Source: Camarhynchus parvulus (taxonomy: Eukaryota > Chordata > Aves > Passeriformes > Thraupidae). Taken from it: 64,000 bases of DNA. Position numbers and translations under genes: made by a program. The DNA is taken from positions 14,911,501 through 14,975,500 of the forward strand of contig NC_044581.1 of NCBI RefSeq assembly GCF_901933205.1. Direction: 5' to 3'. This document shows, in pieces, positions 10,911-22,255 of the stretch (position 1 is its first letter; each line of letters begins with the position of its first letter). The notes beneath the pieces were generated by a model that saw nothing but the letters and a program-made list of their open reading frames with translations, was not told where the DNA came from and ran no database searches.

Positions 10911-13900
10911 TCATATTTGACACACAGTTATTTGGCTATTCTAACATATTTACAGTCAAAGAATGTGTTAATGTTTTGAGACTTTGGGACAGACAGATGT
11001 TCTGAATGTGATGCATTAAAGAGATTTTTTTTAAACTTTGTGTGTCAAAAAATAAAACCTTTAATTTGAAAGATAGCTATGTCTAGAAAATCAAATGACA
11101 CCATGGCTTTTTGCAGCTGAAACTCCCTTAAAATAATATTGGAGGTGAAGTTTCTGAAGACCTAGTGACTATTTAATGTGTACCATTTACTTAGCACCAG
11201 AAATAAAGTAGTGGGTCTGGCTTGCTGCTGAGAGAAAGACATACAGCATTTCTGGCCTCAGAAAGAGAAGTCTCTAAAGCAGAGTTTTCATCAGCACATT
11301 TCATGTGCTCTCCTTCAGTGCCACTTCCAGATAACTCATGGTATGAAAGAAGCACCACTGTTCAGTCAGTCCCCAAGCCCTGCATGCAGCACAGTCCTTT
11401 TCTCTGCTTTTATGCCTATTTCTTTTATTAGGAGTGGCTTTGTTAGACACAAGCCGTTATCCGTCTGAGCTGTGTTCAGCTGTCAAGCGCTGGCTGCCTT
11501 TTGCTGCTCGTGTCAGCACACAGCAGAAGGTGGCAGGAAGGGCTGGAAGTTACAGCTCCTCAGGTTCCTGGTGTGCTGCCACCGGGGCTGGGCTGGGTTT
11601 GCTGGGGGCACCCCACCAGCAGCTCCCTGTGGCTCCTGTGCCACCTCTGAACTGCAGCCCTGGGGGATGAGGAGGAAGGCAGGTGTGGTGCTGATACCAG
11701 GAACATCCATCCCCAGGGGACTGCCAGCCTGCTGAGCATCCACACGGGGGCTGGGTTAAGGAGAGAGGGCTTCTGAGAGACCCTGAAGATATTGCAGGGT
11801 TTGCTGCTGCTCTGCTTGGTGTGGAGCCAGTATTTGTGTCTGAACACCAGTGCTGGGGATGGGCCAGTGCTGCCTGTGGGCCAGTTGCTGTGGGGGATGC
11901 AGGAGAACAGCAGGACCCATCCTGGAACCTCAGCTGTGATGGGCAACTCTGGTGAGAGAGAGGGGACCTGGGAGGCCCTGGGACACTGTCCCCAACCTTG
12001 CTGTGTCGCTGTTGGCTCCTCCTGGAAGCAGCAGCTGCCGGCAGAGCTCAGTGGAAGTTTTTGGAGAGAAAGTTTGTTGGTTTTTTCTTTTCTTTTCCAT
12101 CAGAAAATGCCGATTCGTCAAAAGCAAAACATTTCACAAAAACATCTGGCTTTCAATGAATCTTCCCAGAGAACCTAGCCTGCTAAGCAGATTTTCATTG
12201 TAAATCTGTCTGGTTCCCTGCCAGGTCACCTGCGTGGCTCCGTGGCTGCCTGCCAGCACTCGCAGCTCGAAGGTAGCCACACCAGAAAGCTGCCCCACAT
12301 CCCAGGCCTCAGCTCTCTGGATTTACATCTGCACTGCAACATCCCAGCCCTGAACACAAGGAGAATTCCCAGACAGACCCTCAGGCTTCCAGCAGGCATA
12401 GCCCTGGGCAGCTCTGATGGATTTCCATTCTGTAAAAAGTTCAGGCAAGAGGAGGAAACAAATGGGGAGGGGGGATTAAATAAAATATTGATCTGAATTT
12501 GAATGGAAAATTATTTCAAAATGCTTGTGTTCTCTGCAGACCACAAATTCCCAAATTCAAGTAGATATAAGCCAGTGAGGCTCTGAGGTAGAGATATGGG
12601 ATGTGGGAAGCCAGCTGTATGCTTCCAGGTTAAGTATGTTTATGTACATCATGTGGAAGCAATACTGTTTTTTGTGACAGATGTATCTACAAAGCAAGTA
12701 TAAGTTATATCCGTGGACTTAGGTATTTATTTCATTAGTGATGTTTAAAGTAAATTAAAATTATCATATATGCCTGCTTTTAAAAAATTCTTCTTTTCTA
12801 TATAATTCTCAAACCTAAAAAATACCTTTTAAGTAATCTAATTTTTGTGTTTAGTTAGCATACAATGCATGTCCTGTTAATCCTGATTAAATACATAATT
12901 AGGTGTATTTAAAGTACTTAATTTAAAGTATTAGTGCTTATTTAGACAATAGTTTTCTTATTAAGGGTTAGTTTATTTGTTAATCAAATGTCACTTAAAA
13001 TGTAGGGTGGGTGGGAAAGAGTAATTGTATGATTTACTTGAAAGAAAGCTGTAGACAAAGTATGTGGCAGAGGGTAAACAAGGAACTGTTTGAATGAAGA
13101 TCACTATTATGTGCATGTTTCTAATTTTATCCATGTGCCTTGAGCAAAGAAGTGGAAGGGAAGGGAGAAGATCAAAGGCTGGAGCCTGAGCTGGGTTGGA
13201 CTGCTCAGCAGTGCTCAGCTCTGTGCTGGGAATTTTTAATTCCCTTCATTTTTCTGGAGTAAAGTTTTCACTGTAGAAGTTTTCAAGGTGGAAGCCTTTT
13301 GTTTAAGTTGCTGTATCTATACATAAGGTGGTGCATTCCCTGCTGGTGAGACACAGCCACTTCCACCACGTTTGTCACTGTGCCTCCCTAAGCGTGGCTG
13401 GAGGGAGAGTGGACGAGAGAGCTTTTGTTTAACACTGCTCAGGTTTGGGCTCCCTGGCTCTGTGACAGGCTGGTCACACTGCCTGCTCTTGGACAGGCAG
13501 TACTAGGGATGCTTACTAGATAGAAAAGTTTGAAAATGGTCTTTTTCCAGAATGTTTGAAGTTTTGAGGCTGAATGCTGTTCCAGGTTTTGCAAATACTC
13601 TCATTTGTGTTCTGCTTATTGTTTTCAGATTTAATCATAAGGTAAAATACCAGCTGCATTAAAAATTGTATCAGAATGAATTGAATTGTCTGCAACTTTC
13701 CTCAATGAAGAAATATTCCTGTTTAATATGGTCTGTCTCTGATGCCTTTGTTTATGTGACAGGCAGCGCTTCCCTTGGCATGGCATTGCTGCTTTCCCTT
13801 TCTTTTCTGCACTTCAGACGCTGAGAAAAGTCTCAGCTGACTGGCAGAAGCTGATGAAGTCTCAGCTCCTCTGAAAGGTGGGAGTTGCACAGCAGTGACT

Positions 13901-16403
13901 GGAGCTGCAGTCCCATTCCCCAGCCCCACAGGCTGCCTCTGTGCTCTGGGGGATGCTCAGCACTCCTCTCGCTTCCCAGTGGGATGGGGAAGTGAAGAGA
14001 TGGGTATGTCTCCTGTCACTTGTTAATTAATGGATTCTCTGCATCATCCCAGAGCTAAACAGGCCATTTCCAAATCCAGAATTCTCAAATTGCATTTGCA
14101 ACATGCTGAGACATCTCTCTGGCAGCACATGGGGTCCTGACATCCAGGGGGTTTTGGGACTTCTGAAGCTTCCACTATCTTCAATTTGTCCTGCGTGGAA
14201 AAGGCACGGGGTAATGACAGGTGTGAGGATGATGTGGCACTGATGCACACAATTATTCAGAGGTAAAGTTAGTAATTTATTTTGTCTTTAGGAATTCTCT
14301 TTGTGGGTGGCTTGCTGATTGTGGAACTCTTACAAAATCAGAAATATTCGGCTAAGCTTATATTTCCTTCTGGAAGAAGGTTATACCATTATTGAAATTT
14401 GATCTATAACATGCACACTTACTGCTTGTAAATCTGGTAGTTAGCATGTCAAAAACCCTTTTATCGGTTATTTCAAGGTTACAGCCAGAACCAAGTGGGG
14501 TTCCAGTAACATTCTGGGGAGGTTTGTACTGAAATCTCTTTCCAAGAAGTATCTGGGCTATCTGCAGGTTGTGTGAAGAATGCCAGGCACTGCACTGTGC
14601 CAAAACATGATAATGGACACGCTCCCATGGAGGCTGCTGTGGCAGAGGCTTACTATTCCTTCCTCTGAGGGAAGACAAGCAATCTTAAAGCTCTGTATTT
14701 TGACATGCAGGAGATAGGTATTTTTGTGGAAGCATCATGACAGTGATATATGAAATGATACTGGTCTGTAAAGGCAGATATGGTAACTCTGAGGTTGTGC
14801 ATCAGTGCTGTCTTGTGTTGAGTATGTTATTGCCTTCTCTGGGTTGAGAAAAATAAGTGTCCTCCAAATGATATTGCTGATGTTGTCCTGTGTGACTGCT
14901 TCAGCTCATCTGGGGTGGTACAGCCCCTAAATAAATAACTCACAGTTAATTTAGACTCTTTTTTGTTAACTGCGGTCACAGCTCATTTTATTGAAGAGAT
15001 AACCAATTATTATTATATTTATTTCCCTTTCCCATGTCAAGAATCCTGCCTTGATGCAGAACCAGAGGGAACAGCTTGCTCTAGATCATTATGGCTTTTT
15101 CTGGACTTCTGATGGTTTCTAATGCACTTCTTCACATCTTGGGGTGCTCCAGCCCTGTGGTCCCTTCCTTTTGCAGAAATCCTTCCTGTTGCTTTGAAAG
15201 GTTTGCCAGGTACTGTACAGATGAAAACTGGGGCAGTACTCACAAAGCTTTTGGCATGGATTGTATTGTAGGTGTTTGTACTCATGATGCTCAAAAGTTT
15301 TTTAATTGTATAAACTCCTGCTCCTGGACTGCTTTGCCTAATGCTCTCAGGCAGAGTCCATCTTTCTTTCACTCTGTATTTCTTTGGACTGATTTTATAG
15401 GTTTTTAGGATGAATTTATCCATTAAAAATGAGAATAAGTGAAAAATACTAAGGCTTCCAATTCTTGAAAGCTTTTTTTTTAATATTCAGAATGAAAAAC
15501 TTATATTGTTAGGGTGGTGTGTTGCTGTTGTTAGAAGCAGTCTGTAAAGGGAGGAATGGAGCGAGGAAGACCAAAACAAGACTGTCTGGCAAGGAGGAAG
15601 AACTAGCTTCAGGTTCTCATCCTGAAGGATTTAGGGCCTCCTACTTCTTGCTCTTGTTGCTGCCACGAGGCTGTAACCCCTTTTTCTCCTTCGCACCTCT
15701 GAACCCCTGTCCCTAAGGACTCTGACATGAGGTCATGAAACATTTATGTTGTATTTCATTATACACATTAATACATATTACATTATACACATTATATGTA
15801 ATACATTGTATTACTGCAATTTTCAGTGGAGAAATTTCACTGAAGAGTTCTCACAATCACCTTTTGATTTACACCTTTTTTTGTCATTGCTTTACCTAAC
15901 CCAAAATACTATTTAGGCAAGACTTTGGGTCATGACTCCTTGCAGAATTCATATTTAATATTTCCTTAATATAGAATCTAAATTATTTTTGATAATCTAT
16001 GTAAAGATTATGTATAATACAATTAATTGATATAAGTGGTTTCAATTCTCCTTAATATGACAAATCTCTAGTGTGAAATATTCTTAGTTAATGATCAACA
16101 TAAAATAGATAGAGTTCATTTTTAATGCAAGTACAAGATTTGAATTAATTTGTAGTTACAGCAGAGTTATTAAACTGTATGATATACACACATGCATTCC
16201 CTTCTTTTGTTTTTAAAGCTTTTCACATCGAGCAGATATGGTGATGGGGTTGGGGACTTCCTATCTAAATTCTTTTGCTTTTCCATACTGTACTACTAAC
16301 AGACATCTATTTAGGGTTCCTCTACAATACACTGATACTTCTTTGTGCTAATACTCTTATCACTGGCATGCATTTTTGTTTGCAGTAACTCATTTTTCCA
16401 GTT
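10911..16403. other. Unique non-coding stretch, no gene seen
   Basis: AT-rich unique sequence alternates with GC-richer patches (11440-12060, 13140-13480, 13740-13990). Frames of up to about 130 codons occur in the GC-rich patches on both strands. They have no recognisable domains and overlap each other, as expected for chance frames in stop-poor DNA. A 24-bp duplication lies at 15757-15804. Confidence 0.7.
15757..15804. repeat. Two-copy 24-bp AT-rich tandem duplication
   Basis: CATTATACACATTA opens both 15757-15780 and 15781-15804; the second halves of the copies have drifted. Confidence 0.75.
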
Positions 16404-16953
16404 TGTCATGATTTAACCCCAGGAAGTATCTAAGCCCCACATATGTGCTTGCTCACTGCCCTCTTGATGGGATGGATAAGAGAATCAGAGAACTTGTGCA
16501 CTGAGAACAGTTTAATAATTGAAATAAAATGATGATGATGATGAGAACAATAATACTAAATTATAATGAAAGGGAAAATAAAAAGAGAGAGAGAACTAAA
16601 ACCCAAGAAAAACAAGTGATGCAGATAAAAAACACCTGCTCACCTCCCACCAAGGGATGCCCAGGCTGTTCCTAAGCAGTGGACCCTGGCCAGCTTTCCC
16701 CCCAGTTTTTCTGGTGAGCACAATGCCATGTGCTCTGGGATATCCTTTTGGCCAGCTGGGCTCTGCTGTCCCGGCTGCATCCCCTCTGAGCTTTGCATGC
16801 CCCCAGCCCCCTTGCTAGCTGGGCAGCATGAGCTGCTCTGCACAGCTGAAGCATCAGTGAGGTACTATCCCTGTTCTCATCCCAAATCCAAACCACAGCT
16901 CTGTAACAGCTCCTGGGAAGGAAATGAGCTCTTCTGCAGCTGACAGCAGGACA
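16404..16953 (-). mobile_element. Solo LTR of an avian endogenous retrovirus
   Basis: The block starts TGTCATGATTTAACCCCAG and ends CAGCAGGACA, giving the inverted TGTC/GACA ends typical of LTRs. The order of internal words matches an LTR family I know to be widespread in birds: AACAGTTTAATAATTGAAAT, then a GAT/AAT-rich tract (16531-16543), AAGAAAAACAAGTGATGCA, CCAGTTTTTCTGGTGAGC, ATATCCTTTTGGCCAG and AAATCCAAACCACAGC. In that family the TATA box is on the strand opposite to this one, so this copy is placed on minus. Its TATA region (about 16704-16720) is degraded. I see no gag, pol or env sequence on either side and no clear target-site duplication (flanks CAGTT and GAGCT). It is therefore a solo LTR, and an old one judging by divergence. 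The retroviral class is uncertain. Confidence 0.85.
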
Positions 16954-18056
16954 GAGCTAACACAGTAAGGAGCGCAGGTATGAACCACGGGCCCAGATTC
17001 CAGCTGCCACAGAAGTGCTCCTGCCTCCAGGGCTCCAAGCAGCCCAGTGTGGCTGTGCTGGTCCATGGGCAGGGTGAGACCTGGGGCAGAGTGCAGCAGC
17101 CATGGCAGGGTTGCACAGACTAATCTGCTTTGAGCAGGGCACTAATGCAAGCAAAAGAGAGCACACAAGAGCACTGGTGAGGGATTAGCATAAAACTATG
17201 TACATTATCATGGTCTCACTTTCTTAGATTTAATGTGAGTGATGTTCTTTAATATTGCTATTAAATTTATAGCAGTGAGATAAGCATCAAATTTTCCTAC
17301 AATTGCATTAAAGATGGGGAAAAAATATTGGGAGAAGTGCCAAATGGAATCTGAATGTTGCTTAAAAGACACGTGGGATGGAAGAAGCAAGTTGCAGGGA
17401 ACATCTGTTTCTGCTGGACCTTGTCACTTTTCTGTCAGTTGTAACACTGAGTTAATCAGATTCCTTTAAAAACTGTTGTGTTTAAAATGCAGCACAGATC
17501 AAAAATAACTATCCAATGTGCTGGAGACTGTACATGTTATGGAATCATTTAAAAATGAGGACAGAACTTGGTGTAAATGTATCCCCTTGTATTTTCTCCC
17601 AGTGCAGTGTATTAGTGAGAGCTGGAGGGATTTAAAGTGGTTTTAAACCTCGCTGTTCTTTATGCTCTCACTGTTTTACAGGTCAGTGAGCTGCAACATT
17701 TGTGTTGTGTTTAAAAAATATATATTTTAAGGTATTGGCTAGGTACCAAAATTTGCCCAAATAATACAATTGAAAAAATTCTTTAGTCATAAATGCTTTG
17801 TTTGGTTTATTTAGATCCCCAAAGTATATCACCACAGAAGTGGAATGCCAGTCTGTGTTACTGCAGGGGCTCTTTGTGTTGGGGAGCTGTGCCTGGCCCA
17901 GAGCCAAAGCAGCCCAAGGGTTTGGGCCAGTGTCTTCTACCCTGGGCGTATCCTCTTGTTGTCTTGTTGTTTTCTGGTGAGACAAGTCACTCTAGGATGT
18001 ACTTGGGGAGGAACAAGAACCTCTGTCTTCTCTTGAGAGGACCAAAACATATCCTC

Positions 18057-18058
<2 letters not shown>
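16954..18058. other. Unique non-coding stretch, no gene seen
   Basis: A GC-richer patch (16954-17170) next to the LTR gives overlapping minus-strand frames of about 70-79 codons with no recognisable product. The rest is AT-rich unique DNA. I could not tell whether the GC-rich patch belongs to the retroviral insertion. Confidence 0.65.

Positions 18059-18129
<71 letters not shown>
18059..18129. repeat. (TA)n microsatellite, about 35 perfect repeats
   Basis: An uninterrupted TA run of 71 bp. It is self-complementary and so can extrude as a cruciform, and it is likely to vary in length between individuals. Confidence 0.98.
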
Positions 18130-18131
<2 letters not shown>

Positions 18132-19612
18132 TCATAACCACATTTCCTAAAGGTTTTCTGAGAGTATTTTTTTCTGTCATGGTATATTTTGATTCTTCAA
18201 TTTCCCAACATTTTTTAAAATTATAATTATTTTATTCGTTAAAAAAAGGAAATACCTCCTTGAAACATTTTCCACATGACAAATGTGGTTTTTCTCTGAA
18301 AACATTTTGATGGGTAACATTAGACCTGTGTTACTACAAAATCTTTTTTAACAGGAAGGAAATCATGACAGTGAGTTCAGATCGATTAATTTTTTTTCTG
18401 GGGCACAAATTTCAATGTAGATGTAATAAGGAATTTAATAGTTGTCTATATCTCTCTTCATACTCTTTCTACAAATTTTTACAAATTTTTTAACAAATCT
18501 GTGTTTATTACTGTAATGTTTAAAAGCATAATCAAATATATCTGGTATCATTGATGAAAAGCTTAAGTTAATATCTTAAGCAAGTATTTTGGGAAGTACA
18601 GGATCTTTGTGCTGCAGTTGCAGTTATGCCAATTAATGCTCTGATGTCGTCAAATCTCACAAGCTGCAAGGCATCATTATTTGAGTAAGGGACCTCCAAA
18701 GAGACTCACTCACTTTGTGTAGTGGTGCTGGTAAATCAGTGGGCAATATTCTCCTCTGTGAGTCAGCACAGACCAAATGTCCCAGTATGGTGCTGGGAGA
18801 GGACAGCATAGCTGGAAAAACCATGCTTAGATGTCTGCAAGTCATAAATTTGAGGTCATGATTATTTGCAGTTCACACACCTCATTGCATTATTTTTGCA
18901 GGACAGGGGTGTGAATCCTGGTGTGCTGGCTAAACTCCAGTTGGAGCAATTACATTTTATGCCTGAAATTCCCCTGCAGCTCCAGCTCGATATGTTTCCC
19001 ATCTTGGTTTGTCCTGTTGCTGCGCAGTGTTAAGCAGCTGACATTTCAAACTCTACAAACTTCTCCATGTGAGCCTTGTCTGTGATCCTAGGCCAGCACT
19101 TTTCAAAAGGCTCAGAGTGAAACCTTTTGTGCAAGAAAAAGTTGATACAGATATTGTGGAAAAACCCCAGAAGTTTTGTGTAAGTGTGCAATGCATAAGT
19201 TGTACAACTCTTTGTCCTTGCACTCCTCCCTGCAGTCCCATTTGCATCTCTAACCCTTGTGGGGCATTCCCAGCCACCCAGGAGACCTGGGTGTGGCACA
19301 GAGGAAAGCCTGAGCTATGGGAATGTTGGGGGCAGCTTTCAAGAGACCCCTTTGGGAAGGTGCAGTAGCCCAGGAGCCAGCTGGCAGTGCCAAGCCCTGC
19401 TGAGCTCTCTCACCATCATGCCTGGCCCATTCCCTGGCTGTGCTTCGCATGGCATCCTGCACACCTTCCCAGGAACCAGGGCAGTGCCAAGCCCCAGGCC
19501 CAGCTGGGTGTGGGGTGCTCAGGAGGGACCCTGGTGCAGGTAAAGCTCTGCACCACAGTGCCAGTGCCAGCCTGTGCCCTTTCCATCAGCTGAGGAAACC
19601 ACTGATAGCCAG
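18130..19612. other. Unique non-coding stretch, no gene seen
   Basis: AT-rich to about 19000, then increasingly GC-rich toward the second minisatellite. A short duplication of ACAAATTTTT lies at 18471-18490. Frames in 19030-19612 overlap on both strands and match nothing I know. Confidence 0.65.
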
Positions 19613-19987
19613 CCCCCATGGCCCAGCTGGGGGGTCTGTGTCAGGACAAGTGACCCCCATGGCCCAGCTGGGGGATCTGTGTCAGGACAAGTGACCCCCA
19701 TGGCCCAGCTGGGGGATCTGTGTCAGGACAAGTGACCCCCATGGCCCAGCTGGGGGGTCTGTGTTGGGACATTGACCCCCGTGGCCCAGCTGGGGGGTCT
19801 GTGTCAGGACAAGTGACCCCCATGGCCCAGCTGGAGGGGTTTGTGTTGGGACATTGACCCCCATGGCATAGTTGGGGGGTCTGTGTCAGGATAAGTGACC
19901 CCCATGGCCCAGCTGGGGGGTCTGTGTTGGGACATTGACCCCCGTGGCCCAGCTGGGGGGTCTGTGTCAGGACATGGGACCCCCATG
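19613..19987. repeat. 40/41-bp minisatellite, about 9 copies, alternating unit types
   Basis: GCCCAGCTGGGGG-type cores begin at 19621, 19662, 19703, 19744, 19784, 19825, 19866 (as GCATAGTTGGGG), 19907 and 19947, with spacing 41,41,41,40,41,41,41,40. Two unit types differ in the linker: type A has GTGTCAGGACAAGTGA and type B has GTGTTGGGACATTGA. Their order is A A A B A B A B A, so the right half is an 81/82-bp dimer array. Each CCCCCATGG...GGGGGG portion forms an inverted repeat, with GACCCCC pairing with GGGGGTC. The minus strand has few stops, giving a frame of about 131 codons that I read as a by-product. Confidence 0.96.
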
Positions 19988-20170
19988 CACGAAGCTGCAG
20001 GGCCAGATGGGTTCCTTGTGTGGCAGGTGAGCTCATGGCCCCCCGCAGCAGCTACGGTGGCACACACGCTGCTGTAAATGGGATTGTCTAGGACTGATCT
20101 CTGTTTTCTTTCTTTTTCTTTCCAAAGAAGAGGCCAAGATCAAAAGCCTTTACCCAATCAGTCAGGCTTT

Positions 20171-20275
20171 AATCAAATGAGGCACTTGAGCACATGCCTT
20201 ACGTTAAGCACATAAGGATTATTGCTGATTTCAAGGAGATAAACACATGCTAAAGCAGGGGCTGGGATCTGCTTC
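20171..20275 (+). mobile_element. Ancient amniote CR1/L3-like repeat remnant
   Basis: The words GGCACTTGAGCACATGCCTT, GTTAAGCACATAAGG, TGATTTCAAGGAGAT, ACACATGCTAAAG and GGGATCTG fall in the order and spacing of an old element abundant in turtle and crocodile genomes. That element has AAGCACTTAAGCACATGCTT at one end and a TGACTTCAATGG centre. Identification is from memory and the divergence is high. Confidence 0.55.
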
Positions 20276-21489
20276 ATGGCAGCCTCATATCCCTGTGTCT
20301 GTCTGTCACACAGGCTGCTTCACCCTTTGGTTTGCTTTAGAGTGAGGTGAACGTGCTGTCTGATCCAAACTAAGTAGATGAAGGAATTAAAACACAAAGG
20401 ACTTGTTGCTTTGAGACCAGCTTTAATTAAAACACAGGTAAAATTTAAGCCAATAGAAAGGTTCTGTGTGACTTATGTGGGCTTTGTAATAGGCACCATA
20501 TCATGGCATCTAAACAGATCCGTATTTCCTCAGACCTTCTCTGATGAGTCAGAATTTGTTTTTTCACTCCTTTGATTTCAATTTGGAAGGCGCTCCCAAG
20601 GACAATATGCACAGAGGGCAGACACTGTGCACACAAAAACGTAACTTCCCCCCTCCCCACCAATGATTATTTAAAAAATCAAATGGTTTTGAGATCTTTT
20701 GCTTAACTGGAAGTTAGTGTATATCAGAATATAGTGTTTGTGTAATATTTATATAGCATTCTATGATCAGAGGTTATTACTGCGTGCAAGACAGATTCAG
20801 CAAACTCTTTTCAGGTGAATCCTTGTTTCCACTTCTAAGTTTGTACATTATTTTGTGGTTGTTTTTCTGTTAATGACCCAACCAGACAATGAATCCCAGC
20901 TCCTAAAAGCAGGAACAGTGAGTCTGGGAGAAGTCATAGGGTTAAAATCCTAACTTAGAGTCCTGGTCTACCTTTAATTGAAGTGGGTGTCCTCAGCAAG
21001 TGGCTTCTCCCATTAGAAATTATTTTCTGCCAGAAATCTATATTCTGTCATACCCAATTATGCACCCTACTAATCAACAGAGAACTTGGTAGCACCCCAA
21101 CATGGAGAAGTCTGCATCTGTTCTAAATCCTGCCCTTCTAAGCAGGATTATTGCCAAGCACTGTGAAGATTGCTTAGCTGGGTACAAAAGATGCTGTACC
21201 CTAGCCAAAAGAGGGAAGTAATTCTGATTTTATTTGAATGAGCTTATTTTATTGGTTAGAAAGAAGTAATTGAATTATGCAAAATAAAATAAGTTTCTGT
21301 GTTTTTAAGAAAAACATCAGCAAATACTATCTCATAAAAATCTCTTGAAAAAACAGAATGCAAGGGTCTTTGGCAGTTCAAATATCTCAGATGTTTTTAT
21401 GCCTCTCTGAGAGTACTACTAGGTGTATTTTTTGACTACAGTAGTAGCCTCCTATCAGCTCATTTATCAAACCTGTCAGGTGTTAAAAT

Positions 21490-21575
21490 GTTTAAGCATA
21501 TGCTTACTGTTAAGCACTCGAGCATTAAAACCCATCCCAAGCAACTGCTTAAAGTGTTCTGTGGGACAGTTCTGG
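21490..21575 (+). mobile_element. Second copy of the same ancient repeat family
   Basis: TTTAAGCATATGCTTACTG, TTAAGCACTCGAG, AACCCATC, ACTGCTTAAAGTG and TTCTGTGGGAC follow the same word order as the remnant at 20171-20275 and lie 1.3 kb away in the same orientation. The two have diverged independently. Confidence 0.5.
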
Positions 21576-22222
21576 CTGGTGCCTGGTCCCCATGCCAGGA
21601 GCACAGGACTAAATTGTGATTTTTTAAAATTTATTTTTGTGGCATCCTCAGTATTTCTATGTTTATAGGCTACCTTGGAGGTACCACCTCTATCTCTGAA
21701 CTGGAAAAGGCTCTGAGGAAGCCCACAAGACACCCAAGAGCTTCTTAAGTGAAGAACGATGAAATAGATCTGCACTTTTTGTCTTAGATAAGAGATGGCC
21801 GTGAGAAGATGAGACAGAGGTGTGCAAACCTGAGGGGTGGGAAGGATTCTTCTAGAACTAGTAGGTGTTGTGTGAAACAGCAGCAGGTTTAAAATTTAAC
21901 TTCCTTGTAGAAAAAAAGTCCTTGGGTTTCTTCTATCCATCACAGAATCGCAGCACACAGAACATTGTGAGGGCCAGAAATAAGAGCAATTTGACCAGGA
22001 ATTCAAGAATGCAAAGTGCATATAGTCCACTGAGTGCAACCAGGTATGCAACTGCAGGTATGACTGCCACAGGTCTGTGGGCAGCATGAGGACCTGGCTG
22101 CTCTGCAGGCACTCCTCATGTTGGGTGTATCCTGTAGCCAGGCCCTGCTGCCCTTTGGAGTACCTGCAGTGGGGTTTGTTGTCTTGGGGTGGTTTTGTTT
22201 TGGTTTTTTCCTTTCAAGACCT

Positions 22223-22255
22223 GGATGATCCTCAAGGCCATTCTGTGATTCTATG
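22223..22255 (+). mobile_element. CR1 retroposon 3' tail, extreme truncation
   Basis: TGGATGATCCTCAAGG is followed by CCATTCTGTGATTCTATG, the diagnostic 3' end of avian CR1 LINEs with its 8-bp tail repeat. The usual CCCTTCCAACCC segment between them is deleted. No CR1 coding sequence precedes it, so only the last few dozen bases are recognisable. Confidence 0.75.

Noticed and set aside
19641..20036. 131-codon minus-strand frame with a TDPPAGPWGS-type repeat
   Set aside because: It is a by-product of the 40/41-bp minisatellite; the frame changes wherever a 40-bp unit occurs.
21940..21975. CATCACAGAATCGCAG, resembling a reversed CR1 tail
   Set aside because: The following sequence lacks the GGAAGGGACC and GATCATC words of CR1.
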